A stretch of DNA of 64,000 nt from Antedon mediterranea (taxonomy: Eukaryota; Echinodermata; Crinoidea; Comatulida; Antedonidae), in assembly GCF_964355755.1 (NCBI RefSeq), contig NC_092677.1, positions 21,610,101 to 21,674,100 on the forward strand, given 5' to 3'. Positions 10,921-25,600 of this stretch are shown in pieces. The translations under genes and the position numbers were made by a program. The notes beneath the pieces were generated by a model that had not been told where the DNA came from, did not search any database, and was given only the letters and a program-made list of their open reading frames with translations. How positions within the stretch are numbered: the first letter of the stretch is position 1; each line of letters starts with the position of its first letter.

Positions 10921-13900
10921 TAATACTCTATTTATATGAAATTAATAATAAATCAATGAAAAATAATGCAATGCAACTTTGTTTCTGATTTTAAAAAAGG
11001 TTCATTTGTTTAGGCCTGTCATTTACAACCCTCAAAATATCTCACCTTCAAAAAAAATATTTATTTTCAATAAAAAAAAAAAAGAAAAGAAATATCCCTA
11101 GAGGTTCGAACCCACTACTGCGAGCACTCAAACTTGAGCATTACCCGTTACGCCTCAAACCAGTAGATGACTGAAGAGCTGATAATACTCTATTTATATG
11201 AAATGAATAATAAATCAATGAAAAATAATGCCATGCAACTTTGTTTCTGATTTTAAAAAAGGTTCACTTGTTTAGGCCTGACATTTACAACCCTCAAAAT
11301 ATCTCACCTTCAAAAACAATATTTATTTTCAAATAAAAAAAAAAGAAAAAAAATATCCCTAGAAGTTCGAACCCACTATTGAAATCACTCAAACCTGAGC
11401 ATTAACCGTTCGCCGCAAACCATTTTATGACTGAAGAGCTGCTAATAGTCTATTAATATGAAATAGATGATCAATCAATGAAAAATAATGCCATGCAACT
11501 TTGTTTCTGATTTTAAAAAACGTTCACTTGTTTAGGCCTGACAGTTGCAACCCTCAAAATATCTCACTTTCAAAAAAAATATTTATTTTCAATTAAAAAA
11601 AAAAGAAAAAAAAAATACCCGTATAGGTTCGAACCCACTACTGAGAGCACTCAAACCTGAGCATTACACGTTACGCCACAAACCAGTAGATTACTGAGGA
11701 GCTGATAATAGTCTATATATATGAAATGAATGATCAATCAATGAAAAATAATGCCATGTAACTTTGTTTCTGATTGAAAAAAATGTTCACTTGTTTAGGC
11801 CTGACATTTACAACCCTCAAAATATCTCACTTTCAAAAACAATATTTATTTTCAAATAAAAAAAAAAAAAATATCCCTAGAAGTTCGAACCCACTATTGA
11901 AATCACTCAAAACTGAGCATTACCCGTTACGCCGCAAACCAGTATATAACTGAAGAGCTGATAATAGTCTATTTATATGAAATGGATGATCAACCAATGA
12001 AAAATAATGCCATGCAACTTTGTTTCTGATTTTAAAAAAGATCCACTTGTTTAGGCCTGACATTTACAACCCTCAAAATATCTCACTTTCAAAAACAATA
12101 TTTATTTTCAATTTAAAAAAAAAAAAATCCCTAGAGGTTCGAACCCACTACTGAAAGCACTCAAACCTGAGCATTATCCGTTACGCCACAAACCAGTAGA
12201 TGACTGCGGAGCTGATAATAGTCCATTTATATGAAATGAATGATCAATCAATGAAAAATAATGCCATGCAACTTTGTTTCTGATTTTAAAAAAGGTCCAC
12301 TTGTTTAGGCCTGACATTTACAACCCTCAAAATATCTCGCTTTCAAAAACAATATTTATTTTCAATTAAAAAAAAAAGAAAAAAAATATTCGTAGAGGTT
12401 CGGACCCACTACTGCGAGAACTCAAACCTGAGCACTACCGGTTACGCCACAAACCAGTAGATGACTGAAGAGCTGATAACAGTCTATTTATATGAAACGA
12501 ATGATCCATCAATGTAAAATGATGTTATGCAACTTTGTTTCTGATTTTTAAAAAAGGTTCACTTGGTTAGGCTTGACATTTAAAACCCTCAAAATATCTC
12601 ACTTTCAAAAACCATATTTATTTTCAATTTAAAAAAAAGAAAAAAAATATCCCTTGAGGTTCGACCCACTCCTCACAGCACTCAATCCTGAGCATTACCC
12701 GCTACGCCACAAACCAGTAGATGACTGAAGAGCTGATAATAGTCTATTTATATGAAATGAATTATCAATCAATGAAAAATAATGCCATGCAACTTTGTTT
12801 CTGATTTTAAAAAAGGTCCACTTGTTTAGGCCTGACATTTACAACCCTCAAAATATCTCACTTTCAAAAACCATATTTATTTTCAATTTAAAAAAAAAAG
12901 AAAAAAAGTATCCCTAGAGGTTCGACCCACTACTCAGAGCACTCAAACCTGAGCATTACTCGTTACGCCACAAACCAGTAGATGACTGAAGAGCTGGTAA
13001 TAGTCTATTTATATGAAATGAATTATCAATCAATGAAAAATAATGCCATGCAACTTTGTTTCTGATTTTAAAAAATTTCCATTTGTTTAGGCCTGACATT
13101 TACAACCCTAAAAAATATCTCATTTTCAAAAAAAATATTTATTTTCAATAAGAAAAAAAAAAGCAATATCCCTAGAGGTTGGAACCCGCTACTGAGAGCA
13201 CTCAAACCTGGGTATTACCCGTTACGCCACAAACCAGTAGATAACTGAAGAGCTGATAATAGTCTATTTATATGAAATTAATGATCAATCAATGAAAAAT
13301 AATGCCATGCAACTTTGTTTCAGATTTTAAAAAAGGTCCACTTGTTTAGGCCTGACATTTACAACCCTCAAAATATCTCACTTTCAAAAACAATATTTTT
13401 TTCAATAAAAAAAAAAAAGAAAACAAATATGCGTAGAGGTTCGAACCCACTACTGCGAGAACTCAAACCTGAGCATTACCCGTTACGCCTCAAAGCAGTA
13501 GATGACTGAAGAGCTGATAATACTCTATTTATATGAAATTAATAATAAATCAATGAAAAATAATGCCATGCAACTTTGTTTCTGATTTTAAAAAAGGTTC
13601 ACTTGTTTAGGCCTGACATTTACAACCCTCAAAATATCTCACTTTCAAAAACAATATTTATTTTAAATAAAAAAAAAAAAGAAACAAAATATCCGTAGAG
13701 GTTCGAACCCACTAGTGAGAGCACTCAAACTTGAGCATTACCCGTTACGCCACAAACCAGTAGATGACTGAAGAGCTGACAATACTCTATTTATATGAAA
13801 TGAATGATCAATCAATGAAAAATAATGCCATGCAACTTTGTTTCTGATTTTAAAAAAGGTCCACTTGTTTAGGCCTGACATTTACAACCCTCAAAATATC

Positions 13901-15650
13901 TCACTTTCAAAAACAATATTTATTTTCAATTAAAAAAAAAAAAAAAAAAATATTCGTAGAGGTTCGAACCCACTACTGCGAGAACTCAAACCTGAGCATT
14001 ACCCGTTACGCCTCAAACAAGTAGATGACTGAAGAGCTGATAATACTCTATTTATATGAAATTAATAATAAATCAATGAAAAATAATGCAATGCAACTTT
14101 GTTTCTGATTTTAAAAAAGGTTCATTTGTTTAGGCCTGTCATTTACAACCCTCAAAATATCTCACCTTCAAAAAAAATATTTATTTTCAATAAAAAAAAA
14201 TAAGAAAAGAAATATCCCTAGAGGTTCGAACCCACTACTGCGAGCACTCAAACTTGAGCATTACCCGTTACGCCTCAAACCAGTAGATGACTGAAGAGCT
14301 GATAATACTCTATTTATATGAAATGAATAATAAATCAATGAAAAATAATGCCATGCAACTTTGTTTCTGATTTTAAAAAAGGTTCACTTGTTTAGGCCTG
14401 ACATTTACTACCCTAAAAATATCTCACCTTCAAAAACAATATTTATTTTCAAATAAAAAAAAAAGAAAAAAAATATCCCTAGAAGTTCGAACCCACTATT
14501 GAAATCACTCAAACCTGAGCATTAACCGTTCGCCGCAAACCATTTTATGACTGAAGAGCTGATAATAGTCTATTTATATGAAATGGATGATCAATCAATG
14601 AAAAATAATGCCATGCAACTTTGTTTCTGATTTTAAAAAAGGTTCACTTGTTTAGGCCTGACAGTTGCAACCCTCAAAATATCTCACTTTCAAAAACAAT
14701 ATTTATTTTCAATTAAAAAAAAATGAAAAAAAAAATACCCGTATAGGTTCGAACCCACTACTGAGAGCACTCAAACCTGAGCATTACACGTTACGCCACA
14801 AACCAGTAGATGACTGAGGAGCTGATAATAGTCTATATATATGAAATGAATGATCAATCAATGAAAAATAATGCCATGCAACTTTGTTTCTGATTGAAAA
14901 AAATGTTCACTTGTTTAGGCCTGACATTTACAACCCTCAAAATATCTCACTTTCAAAAACAATATTTATTTTCAAATAAAAAAAAAAAAAAAAAATATCC
15001 CTAGAAGTTCGAACCCACTATTGAAATCACTCAAAACTGAGCATTACCCGTTACGCCGCAAACCAGTATATAACTGAAGAGCTGATAATAGTCTATTTAT
15101 ATGAAATGGATGATCAACCAATGAAAAATAATGCCATGCAACTTTGTTTCTGATTTTAAAAAAGGTCCACTTGTTTAGGCCTGACATTTACAACCCTCAA
15201 AATATCTCACTTTCAAAAACAATATTTATTTTCAATTAAAAAAAAAAAAAATCCCTAGAGGTTCGAACCCACTACTGAAAGCACTCAAACCTGAGCATTA
15301 TCCGTTACGCCACAAACCAGTAGATGACTGCGGAGCTGATAATAGTCCATTTATATGAAATGAATGATCAATCAATGAAAAATAATGCCATGCAACTTTG
15401 TTTCTGATTTTAAAAAAGGTCCACTTGTTTAGGCCTGACATTTACAACCCTCAAAATATCTCGCTTTCAAAAACAATATTTATTTTCAATTAAAAAAAAA
15501 AGAAAAAAAATATTAGTAGAGGTTCGAACCCACTACTGCGAGAACTCAAACCTGAGCACTACCGGTTACGCCACAAACCAGTAGATGACTGAAGAGCTGA
15601 TAACAGTCTATTTATATGAAATGAATGATCCATCTATGTAAAATGATGTT
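10921..15650. repeat. 3120-bp (12-monomer) higher-order repeat
   Basis: The block 10921-12530 matches 14041-15650 at an offset of 3120 bp. Both hold the order M (CCTGTCATTT, CTCACCTTC), N, O, P and Q (GGATGATCAACCAATG), followed by a monomer with CTCGCTTTC and one with GATCCATCAATGTAAAATG or close variants of it. The intervening monomers differ more. Related M-N-O-P-Q blocks lie at 24.73-26.03 kb and 27.07-28.1 kb, 2343 bp (nine monomers) apart. Confidence 0.75.
11434..11696 (-). repeat. Class O monomer (example)
   Basis: Marked by CTGACAGTTGCAACCC, AATACCCGTATAGGTTCG and GCATTACACGTTACGCC, and followed by a CTATATATATGAAAT start in the next monomer, which alters the TATA box. The B-box is intact. 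The A-box reads TGGCGTAACGTG, with one change in the terminal GG. It follows class N and precedes a class P monomer marked by TCTGATTGAAAAAAATGTTC. Confidence 0.75.
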
Positions 15651-15984
15651 ATGCAACTTTGTTTCTGATTTTTAAAAAAGGTCTACTTGTTTAGGCCTGA
15701 CATTTACAACCCTCAAAATATCTCACTTTCAAAAACCATATTTATTTTCAATTTAAAAAAAAAAGTATCCCTAGAGGTTCGACCCACTACTCAGAGCACT
15801 CAAACCTGAGCATTACTCGTTACGCCACAAACCAGTAGATAACTGAAGAGCTGATAATAGTCTATTTATATGGAATTAATGATCAATCAATGAAAAATAA
15901 TGCCATGCAACTTTGTTTCTGATTTTAAAAAAGGTCCACTTGTTTAGGCCTGACATTTACAACCCTCAAAATATCTCACTTTCA

Positions 15985-18900
15985 AAAACAATATTTTTTT
16001 CAATAAAAAAAAAAAAAAAAAAATATTCGTGGAGGTTCGAACCCACTACTGCGAGAACTCAAACCTGAGCATTACCCGATACGCCTCAAACCAGTAGATG
16101 ACTGAAGAGCTGATAATACTCTATTTATATGAAATTAATAATAAATCAATGAAAAATAATGCCATGCAACTTTGTTTCTGATTTTAAAAAAGGTTCACTT
16201 GTTTAGGCCTGACATTTACAACCCTCAAAATATCTCACTTTCAAAAACAATATTTATTTTAAATAAAAAAAAGAAAGAAACAAAATATCCCTAGAGGTTC
16301 GACCCACAACTCAGAGCACTCAAACCTGAGCATAACCCTTTACGCCACAAACCAGTAGATGACTGAAGAGCTGATAATAGTCTATTTATATGAAATCAAT
16401 GATCAATCAATGAAAAATAATGCAATGCAACTTTGTTTCTGATTTTAAAAAATATCCATTTGTTTAGGCCTGACATTCACAACCCTAAAAAATATCTCAT
16501 TTTCAAAAAAAATATTTATTTTCAATAAGAAAAAAAAAAGCAATATCCCTAGAGGTTCGAACCCACTACTGCGAGAACTCAAACCTGAGCATTACCCGTT
16601 ACGCCTCAAACCAGTAGATGACTGAAGAGCTGATAATACTCTATTTATATGAAATTAATAATAAATCAATGAAAAATAATGCCATGCAACTTTGTTTCTG
16701 ATTTTAAAAAAAGTTCACTTGTTTAGGCCTGACATTTACAACCCTCAAAATATCTCACTTTCAAAAACAATATTTATTTTAAATAAAAAAAAAAAAAGAA
16801 ACAAAATATCCGTAGAGGATCGAACCCACTAGTGAGAGCACTCAAACTTGAGCATTACCCGTTACGCCTCAAACCAGTAGATGACTGAAGAGCTGCTAAT
16901 ACTCTATTTATATGAAATAAATAATAAATCAATGAAAAATAATGCCATGCAACTTTGTTTCTGATTTTAAAAAAGGTCCACTTGTTTAGGCCTGACATTT
17001 ACAACCCTCAAAATATCTCACTTTCAAAAACAATATTTATTTTCAATAAAAAAAAAAAAAAAAAAAAAAATATTCGTAGAGGTTCGAACCCACTACTGCG
17101 AGAACTCAAACCTGAGCATTACCCGTTACGCCTCAAACCAGTAGATGACTGAAGAGCTGATAATACTCTATTTATATGAAATTAATAATAAATCAATGAA
17201 AAATAATGCCATGCAACTTTGTTTCTGATTTTAAAAAAGGTTCACTTGTTTAGGCCTGACATTTACAACCCTCAAAATATCTCACTTTCAAAAACAATAT
17301 TTATTTTAAATAAAAAAAAAAAGAAACAAAATATCCGTAGAGGATCGAACCCACTAGTGAGAGCACTCAAACTTGAGCATTACCCGTTACGCCACAAACC
17401 AGTAGATGACTGAAGAGCTGATAATACTCTATTTATATGAAATAAATAATAAATCAATGAAAAATAATGCCATGCAACTTTGTTTCTGATTTTAAAAAAG
17501 GTCCACTTGTTTAGGCCTGACATTTACAACCCTCAAAATATCTCACTTTCAAAAACAATATTTATTTTCAATAAAAAAAAAAAAAAAAAAATATTCGTAG
17601 AGGTTCGAACCCACTACTGCGAGAACTCAAACCTGAGCATTACCCGTTACGCCTCAAACCAGTAGATGACTGAAGAGCTGATAATACTCTATTTATATGA
17701 AATTAATAATAAATCAATGAAAAATAATGCAATGCAACTTTGTTTCTGATTATAAAAAAGGTTCATTTGTTTAGGCCTGTCATTTACAACCCTCAAAATA
17801 TCTCACTTTCAAAAACAATATTTTTTTCAATAAAAAAAAAAAAAAAAAAATATTCGTGGAGGTTCGAACCCACTACTGCGAGAACTCAAACCTGAGCATT
17901 ACCCGATACGCCTCAAACCAGTAGATGACTGAAGAGCTGATAATACTCTATTTATATGAAATTAATAATAAATCAATGAAAAATAATGCCATGCAACTTT
18001 GTTTCTGATTTTAAAAAAGGTTCACTTGTTTAGGCCTGACATTTACAACCCTCAAAATATCTCACTTTCAAAAACAATATTTATTTTAAATAAAAAAAAG
18101 AAAGAAACAAAATATCCCTAGAGGTTCGACCCACAACTCAGAGCACTCAAACCTGAGCATTACCCGTTACGCCACAAACCAGTAGATGACTGAAGAGCTG
18201 ATAATAGTCTATTTATATGAAATCAATGATCAATCAATGAAAAATAATGCAATGCAACTTTGTTTCTGATTTTAAAAAATATCCATTTGTTTAGGCCTGA
18301 CATTCACAACCCTAAAAAATATCTCATTTTCAAAAAAAATATTTATTTTCAATAAGAAAAAAAAAAGCAATATCCCTAGAGGTTCGAACCCACTACTGCG
18401 AGAACTCAAACCTGAGCATTACCCGTTACGCCTCAAACCAGTAGATGACTGAAGAGCTGATAATACTCTATTTATATGAAATTAATAATAAATCAATGAA
18501 AAATAATGCCATGCAACTTTGTTTCTGATTTTAAAAAAAGTTCACTTGTTTAGGCCTGACATTTACAACCCTCAAAATATCTCACTTTCAAAAACAATAT
18601 TTATTTTAAATAAAAAAAAAAAAGAAACAAAATATCCGTAGAGGATCGAACCCACTAGTGAGAGCACTCAAACTTGAGCATTACCCGTTACGCCTCAAAC
18701 CAGTAGATGACTGAAGAGCTGCTAATACTCTATTTATATGAAATAAATAATAAATCAATGAAAAATAATGCCATGCAACTTTGTTTCTGATTTTAAAAAA
18801 GGTCCACTTGTTTAGGCCTGACATTTACAACCCTCAAAATATCTCACTTTCAAAAACAATATTTATTTTCAATAAAAAAAAAAAAAAAAAAAAAAATATT

Positions 18901-19638
18901 CGTAGAGGTTCGAACCCACTACTGCGAGAACTCAAACCTGAGCATTACCCGTTACGCCTCAAACCAGTAGATGACTGAAGAGCTGATAATACTCTATTTA
19001 TATGAAATTAATAATAAATCAATGAAAAATAATGCCATGCAACTTTGTTTCTGATTTTAAAAAAGGTTCACTTGTTTAGGCCTGACATTTACAACCCTCA
19101 AAATATCTCACTTTCAAAAACAATATTTATTTTAAATAAAAAAAAAAAGAAACAAAATATCCGTAGAGGATCGAACCCACTAGTGAGAGCACTCAAACTT
19201 GAGCATTACCCGTTACGCCACAAACCAGTAGATGACTGAAGAGCTGATAATACTCTATTTATATGAAATAAATAATAAATCAATGAAAAATAATGCCATG
19301 CAACTTTGTTTCTGATTTTAAAAAAGGTCCACTTGTTTAGGCCTGACATTTACAACCCTCAAAATATCTCACTTTCAAAAACAATATTTATTTTCAATAA
19401 AAAAAAAAAAAAAAAAATATTCGTAGAGGTTCGAACCCACTACTGCGAGAACTCAAACCTGAGCATTACCCGTTACGCCTCAAACCAGTAGATGACTGAA
19501 GAGCTGATAATACTCTATTTATATGAAATTAATAATAAATCAATGAAAAATAATGCAATGCAACTTTGTTTCTGATTATAAAAAAGGTTCATTTGTTTAG
19601 GCCTGTCATTTACAACCCTCAAAATATCTCACTTTCAA
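15985..19638. repeat. Tandem duplication of a 1826-bp, seven-monomer segment
   Basis: Copy 1 is about 15985-17811 and copy 2 about 17812-19638. Shared private markers support this: CCCACAACTCAGAGC (16299 and 18124), GAAATCAATGATC (16393 and 18222) and TCTGATTATAAAAAAGG (17746 and 19572). Copy 1 starts in a class A monomer. The junction monomer around 17741-17900 is a hybrid: its left part has the GGTTCATTTG and CCTGTCATTT markers, its right part the ATATTTTTTTCAATAAA and TTCGTGGAGG markers. That is the expected product of unequal exchange between two different classes. Confidence 0.85.
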
Positions 19639-22600
19639 AAACAATATTTATTTTAAATAAAAAAAAAAAAAGAAACAAAATATCCGTAGAGGATCGAACC
19701 CACTAGTGAGAGCACTCATACTTGAGCATTACCCGTTACGCCTCAAACCAGTAGATGACTGAAGAGCTGCTAATACTCTATTTATATGAAATAAATAATA
19801 AATCAATGAAAAATAATGCCATGCAACTTTGTTTCTGATTTTAAAAAAGGTCCACTTGTTTAGGCCTGACATTTACAACCCTCAAAATATCTCACTTTCA
19901 AAAACAATATTTATTTTCAATAAAAAAAAAAAAAAAAAATATTCGTAGAGGTTCGAACCCACTACTGCGAGAACTCAAACCTGAGCATTACCCGTTACGC
20001 CTCAAACCAGTAGATGACTGAAGAGCTGATAATACTCTATTTATATGAAATTAATAATAAATCAATGAAAAATAATGCCATGCAACTTTGTTTCTGATTT
20101 TAAAAAAGGTCCACTTGTTTAGGCCTGACATTTACAACCCTCAAAATATCTCGCTTTCAAAAACAATATTTATTTTCAATTAAAAAAAAAAGAAAAAAAA
20201 AATATTAGTAGAGGTTCGAACCCACTACTGCGAGAACTCAAACCTGAGCACTACCGGTTACGCCACAAACCAGTAGATGACTGAAGAGCTGATAACAGTC
20301 TATTTATATGAAATGAATGATCCATCAATGTAAAATGATGTTATGCAACTTTGTTTCTGATTTTTAAAAAAGGTCCACTTGTTTAGGCCTGACATTTACA
20401 ACCCTCAAAATATCTCACTTTCAAAAACAATATTTATTTTCAATTTTAAAAAAAAAGAAAAAAAGTATCCCTAGAGGTTCGACCCACTACTCAGAGCACT
20501 CAAACCTGAGCATTACTCGTTACGCCACAAACCAGTAGATAACTGAAGAGCTGATAATAGTCTATTTATATGGAATTAATGATCAATCAGTGAAAAATAA
20601 TGCCATGCAACTTTGTTTCTGATTTTAAAAAAGGTCCACTTGTTTAGGCCTGACATTTACAACCCTCAAAATATCTCACTTTCAAAAACAATATTTTTTT
20701 CAATAAAAAAAAAAAAAAAAAAAATATTCGTGGAGGTTCGAACCCACTACTGCGAGAACTCAAACCTGAGCATTACCCGATACGCCTCAAACCAGTAGAT
20801 GACTGAAGAGCTGATAATACTCTATTTATATGAAATTAATAATAAATCAATGAAAAATAATGCCATGCAACTTTGTTTCTGATTTTAAAAAAGGTTCACT
20901 TGTTTAGGCCTGACATTTACAACCCTCAAAATATCTCACTTTCAAAAACAATATTTATTTTAAATAAAAAAAAAGAAAGAAACAAAATATCCCTAGAGGT
21001 TCGACCCACTACTCAGAGCACTCAAACCTGAGCATTACCCGTTACGCCACAAACCAGTAGATGACTGAAGAGTTGATAATAGTCTATTTATATGAAATGA
21101 ATGATCAATCAATGAAAAATAATGCCATGCAACTTTGTTTCTGATTTTAAAAAATATCCATTTGTTTAGGCCTGACATTCACAACCCTAAAAAATATCTC
21201 ATTTTCAAAAAAAATATTTATTTTCAATAAGAAAAAAAAAAGCAATATCCCTAGAGGTTCGAACCCACTACTGCGAGAACTCAAACCTGAGCATTACCCG
21301 TCACGCCTCAAACCAGTAGATGACTGAAGAGCTGATAATACTCTATTTATATGAAATTAATAATAAATCAATGAAAAATAATGCCATGCAACTTTGTTTC
21401 TGATTTTAAAAAAGGTTCACTTGTTTAGGCCTGACATTTACAACCCTCAAAATATCTCACTTTCAAAAACAATATTTATTTTAAATAAAAAAAAAACAAA
21501 AAACAAAATATCCGTAGAGGATCGAACCCACTAGTGAGAGCACTCAAACTTGAGCATTACCCGTTACGCCTCAAACCAGTAGATGACTGAAGAGCTGCTA
21601 ATACTCTATTTATATGAAATAAATAATAAATCAATGAAAAATAATGCCATGCAACTTTGTTTCTGATTTTAAAAAAGGTCCACTTGTTTAGGCCTGACAT
21701 TTACAACCCTCAAAATATCTCACTTTCAAAAACAATATTTATTTTCAATAAAAAAAAAAAAAAAAAATATTCGTAGAGGTTCGAACCCACTACTGCGAGA
21801 ACTCAAACCTGAGCATTACCCGTTACGCCTCAAACCAGTAGATGACTGAAGAGCTGATAATACTCTATTTATATGAAATTAATAATAAATCAATGAAAAA
21901 TAATGCCATGCAACTTTGTTTCTGATTTTAAAAAAGGTTCACTTGTTTAAGCCTGACATTTACAACCCTCAAAATATCTCACTTTCAAAAACAATATTTA
22001 TTTTAAATAAAAAAAAAAAAAGAAACAAAATATCCGTAGAGGATCGAACCCACTAGTGAGAGCACTCAAACTTGAGCATTACCCGTTACGCCACAAACCA
22101 GTAGATGACTGAAGAGCTGATAATACTCTATTTATATGAAATAAATAATAAATCAATGAAAAATAATGCCATGCAACTTTGTTTCTGATTTTAAAAAAGG
22201 TCCACTTGTTTAGGCCTGACATTTACAACCCTCAAAATATCTCACTTTCAAAAACAATATTTATTTTCAATAAAAAAAAAAAAAAAAAAAAAAATATTCG
22301 TAGAGGTTCGAACCCACTACTGCGAGAACTCAAACCTGAGCATTACCCGTTACGCCTCAAACCAGTAGATGACTGAAGAGCTGATAATACTCTATTTATA
22401 TGAAATTAATAATAAATCAATGAAAAATAATGCAATTCAACTTTGTTTCTGATTTTAAAAAAGGTTCATTTGTTTAGGCCTGTCATTTACAACCCTCAAA
22501 ATATCTCACTTTCAAAAACAATATTTATTTTAAATAAAAAAAAAGAAAAGAAACAAAGTATCCGTAGAGGATCGAACCCACTAGTGAGAGCACTCATACT

Positions 22601-25600
22601 TGAGCATTACCCGTTACGCCTCAAACCAGTAGATGACTGAAGAGCTGCTAATACTCTATTTATATGAAATAAATAATAAATCAATGAAAAATAATGCCAT
22701 GCAACTTTGTTTCTGATTTTAAAAAAGGTCCACTTGTTTAGGCCTGACATTTACAACCCTCAAAATATCTCACTTTCAAAAACAATATTTATTTTCAATA
22801 AAAAAAAAAAAAAAATATTCGTAGAGGTTCGAACCCACTACTGCGAGAACTCAAACCTGAGCATTACCCGTTACGCCTCAAACCAGTAGATGACTGAAGA
22901 GCTGATAATACTCTATTTATATGAAATTAATAATAAATCAATGAAAAATAATGCCATGCAACTTTGTTTCTGATTTTAAAAAAGGTCCACTTGTTTAGGC
23001 CTGATATTTACAACCCTCAAAATATCTCGCTTTCAAAAACAATATTTATTTTCAATTAAAAAAAAAAGAAAAAAAATATTAGTAGAGGTTCGAACCCACT
23101 ACTGCGAGAACTCAAACCTGAGCACTACCGGTTACGCCACAAACCAGTAGATGACTGAAGAGCTGATAACAGTCTATTTATATGAAATGAATGATCCATC
23201 AATGTAAAATGATGTTATGCAACTTTGTTTCTGATTTTTAAAAAAGGTCCACTTGTTTAGGCCTGACATTTACAACCCTCAAAATATCTCACTTTCAAAA
23301 ACAATATTTATTTTAAATAAAAAAAAAAAAAGAAACAAAATATCCGTAGAGGATCGAACCCACTAGTGAGAGCACTCAAACTTGAGCATTACCCGTTACG
23401 CCACAAACCAGTAGATGACTGAAGAGCTGATAATACTCTATTTATATGAAATAAATAATAAATCAATGAAAAATAATGCCATGCAACTTTGTTTCTGATT
23501 TTAAAAAAGGTCCACTTGTTTAGGCCTGACATTTATTACCCTCAAAATATCTCACTTTCAAAAAAAATATTTATTTTCAATAAAAAAAAAAAAAAAAAAA
23601 TATTCGTAGAGGTTCGAACCCACTACTGCGAGAACTCAAACCTGAGCATTACCCGTTACGCCTCAAACCAGTAGATGACTGAAGAGCTGATAATACTCTA
23701 TTTATATGAAATTAATAATAAATCAATGAAAAATAATGCAATGCAACTTTGTTTCTGATTTTAAAAAAGGTTCATTTGTTTAGGCCTGTCATTTACAACC
23801 CTCAAAATATCTCACTTTCAAAAACAATATTTATTTTAAATAAAAAAAAAAAAACAAACAAAATATCCGTAGAGGATCGAACCCACTAGTGAGAGCACTC
23901 ATACTTGAGCATTACCCGTTACGCCTCAAACCAGTAGATGACTGAAGAGCTGATAATAGTCTATTTTATATGAAATGAATGATCAATCAATGAAAAATAA
24001 TGCCATGCAACTTTGTTTCTGATTTTAAAAAAGGTCCACTTGTTTAGGCCTGACATTTACAACCCTCAAAATATCTCACTTTCAAAAACAATATTTATTT
24101 TAAAATAAAAAAAAAAAAAAAATATTCGTAGAGGTTCGAACCCACTACTGCGAGAACTCAAACCTGAGCATTACCCGTTACGTCTCAAACCAGTAGATGA
24201 CTGAAGAGCTGATAATACTCTATTTATATGAAATTAATAATAAATCAATGAAAAATAATGCCATGCAACATTGTTTCTGATTTTAAAAAAGGTTCACTTG
24301 TTTAGGCCTGACTTTTACAACCCTCAAAATATCTCACTTTCAAAAACAATATTTATTTTAAATAAAAAAAAAAAAGAAACAAAATATCCGTAGAGGATCG
24401 AACCCACTAGTGAGAGCACTCAAACTTGAGCATTACCCGTTACGCCACAAACCAGTAGATGACTGAAGAGCTGATAATACTCTATTTATATGAAATAAAT
24501 AATAAATCAATGAAAAATAATGCCATGCAACTTTGTTTCTGATTTTAAAAAAGGTCCACTTGTTTAGGCCTGACATTTACAACCCTCAAAATATCTCACT
24601 TTCAAAAACAATATTTATTTTCAATAAAAAAAAAAAAAAAAAAAATATTCGTAGAGGTTCGAACCCACTACTGCGAGAACTCAAACCTGAGCATTACCCG
24701 TTACGCCTCAAACCAGTAGATGACTGAAGAGCTGATAATACTCTATTTATATGAAATTAATAATAAATCAATGAAAAATAATGCAATGCAACTTTGTTTC
24801 TGATTTTAAAAAAGGTTCATTTGTTTAGGCCTGTCATTTACAACCCTCAAAATATCTCACCTTCAAAAAAAATATTTATTTTCAATAAAAAAAAAAATAG
24901 AAAAGAAATATCCCTAGAGGTTCGAACCCACTACTGCGAGCACTCAAACTTGAGCATTACCCGTTACGCCTCAAACCAGTAGATGACTGAAGTGCTGATA
25001 ATACTCTATTTATATGAAATGAATAATAAATCAATGAAAAATAATGCCATGCAACTTTGTTTCTGATTTTAAAAAAGGTTCCCTTGTTTAGGCCTGACAT
25101 TTACAACCCTCAAAATATCTCACCTTCAAAAACAATATTTATTTTCAAATAAAAAAAAAAGAAAAAAAATATCCCTAGAAGTTCGAACCCACTATTGAAA
25201 TCACTCAAACCTGAGCATTAACCGTTCGCCGCAAACCATTTTATGACTGAAGAGCTGCTAATAGTCTATTAATATGAAATGGATGATCAATCAATGAAAA
25301 ATAATGCCATGCAACTTTGTTTCTGATTTTAAAAAAGGTTCACTTGTTTAGGCCTGACAGTTGCAACCCTCAAAATATCTCACTTTCAAAAACAATATTT
25401 ATTTTCAATTAAAAAAAAAAGAAAAAAAAATACCCGTATAGGTTCGAACCCACTACTGAGGGCACTCAAACCTGAGCATTACACGTTACGCCACAAACCA
25501 GTAGATGACTGAGGAGCTGATAATAGTCTATATATATGAAATGAATGAACAATCAATGAAAAATAATGCCATGCAACTTTGTTTCTGATTGAAAAAAATG

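Noticed and set aside
11608-11640. CENP-B box in class O monomers (minus strand TTCGAACC then TATACGGG).
   Set aside because: The spacing between TTCG and CGGG is eight bases instead of seven, and the required central A is absent at the right place, so it does not meet the consensus.
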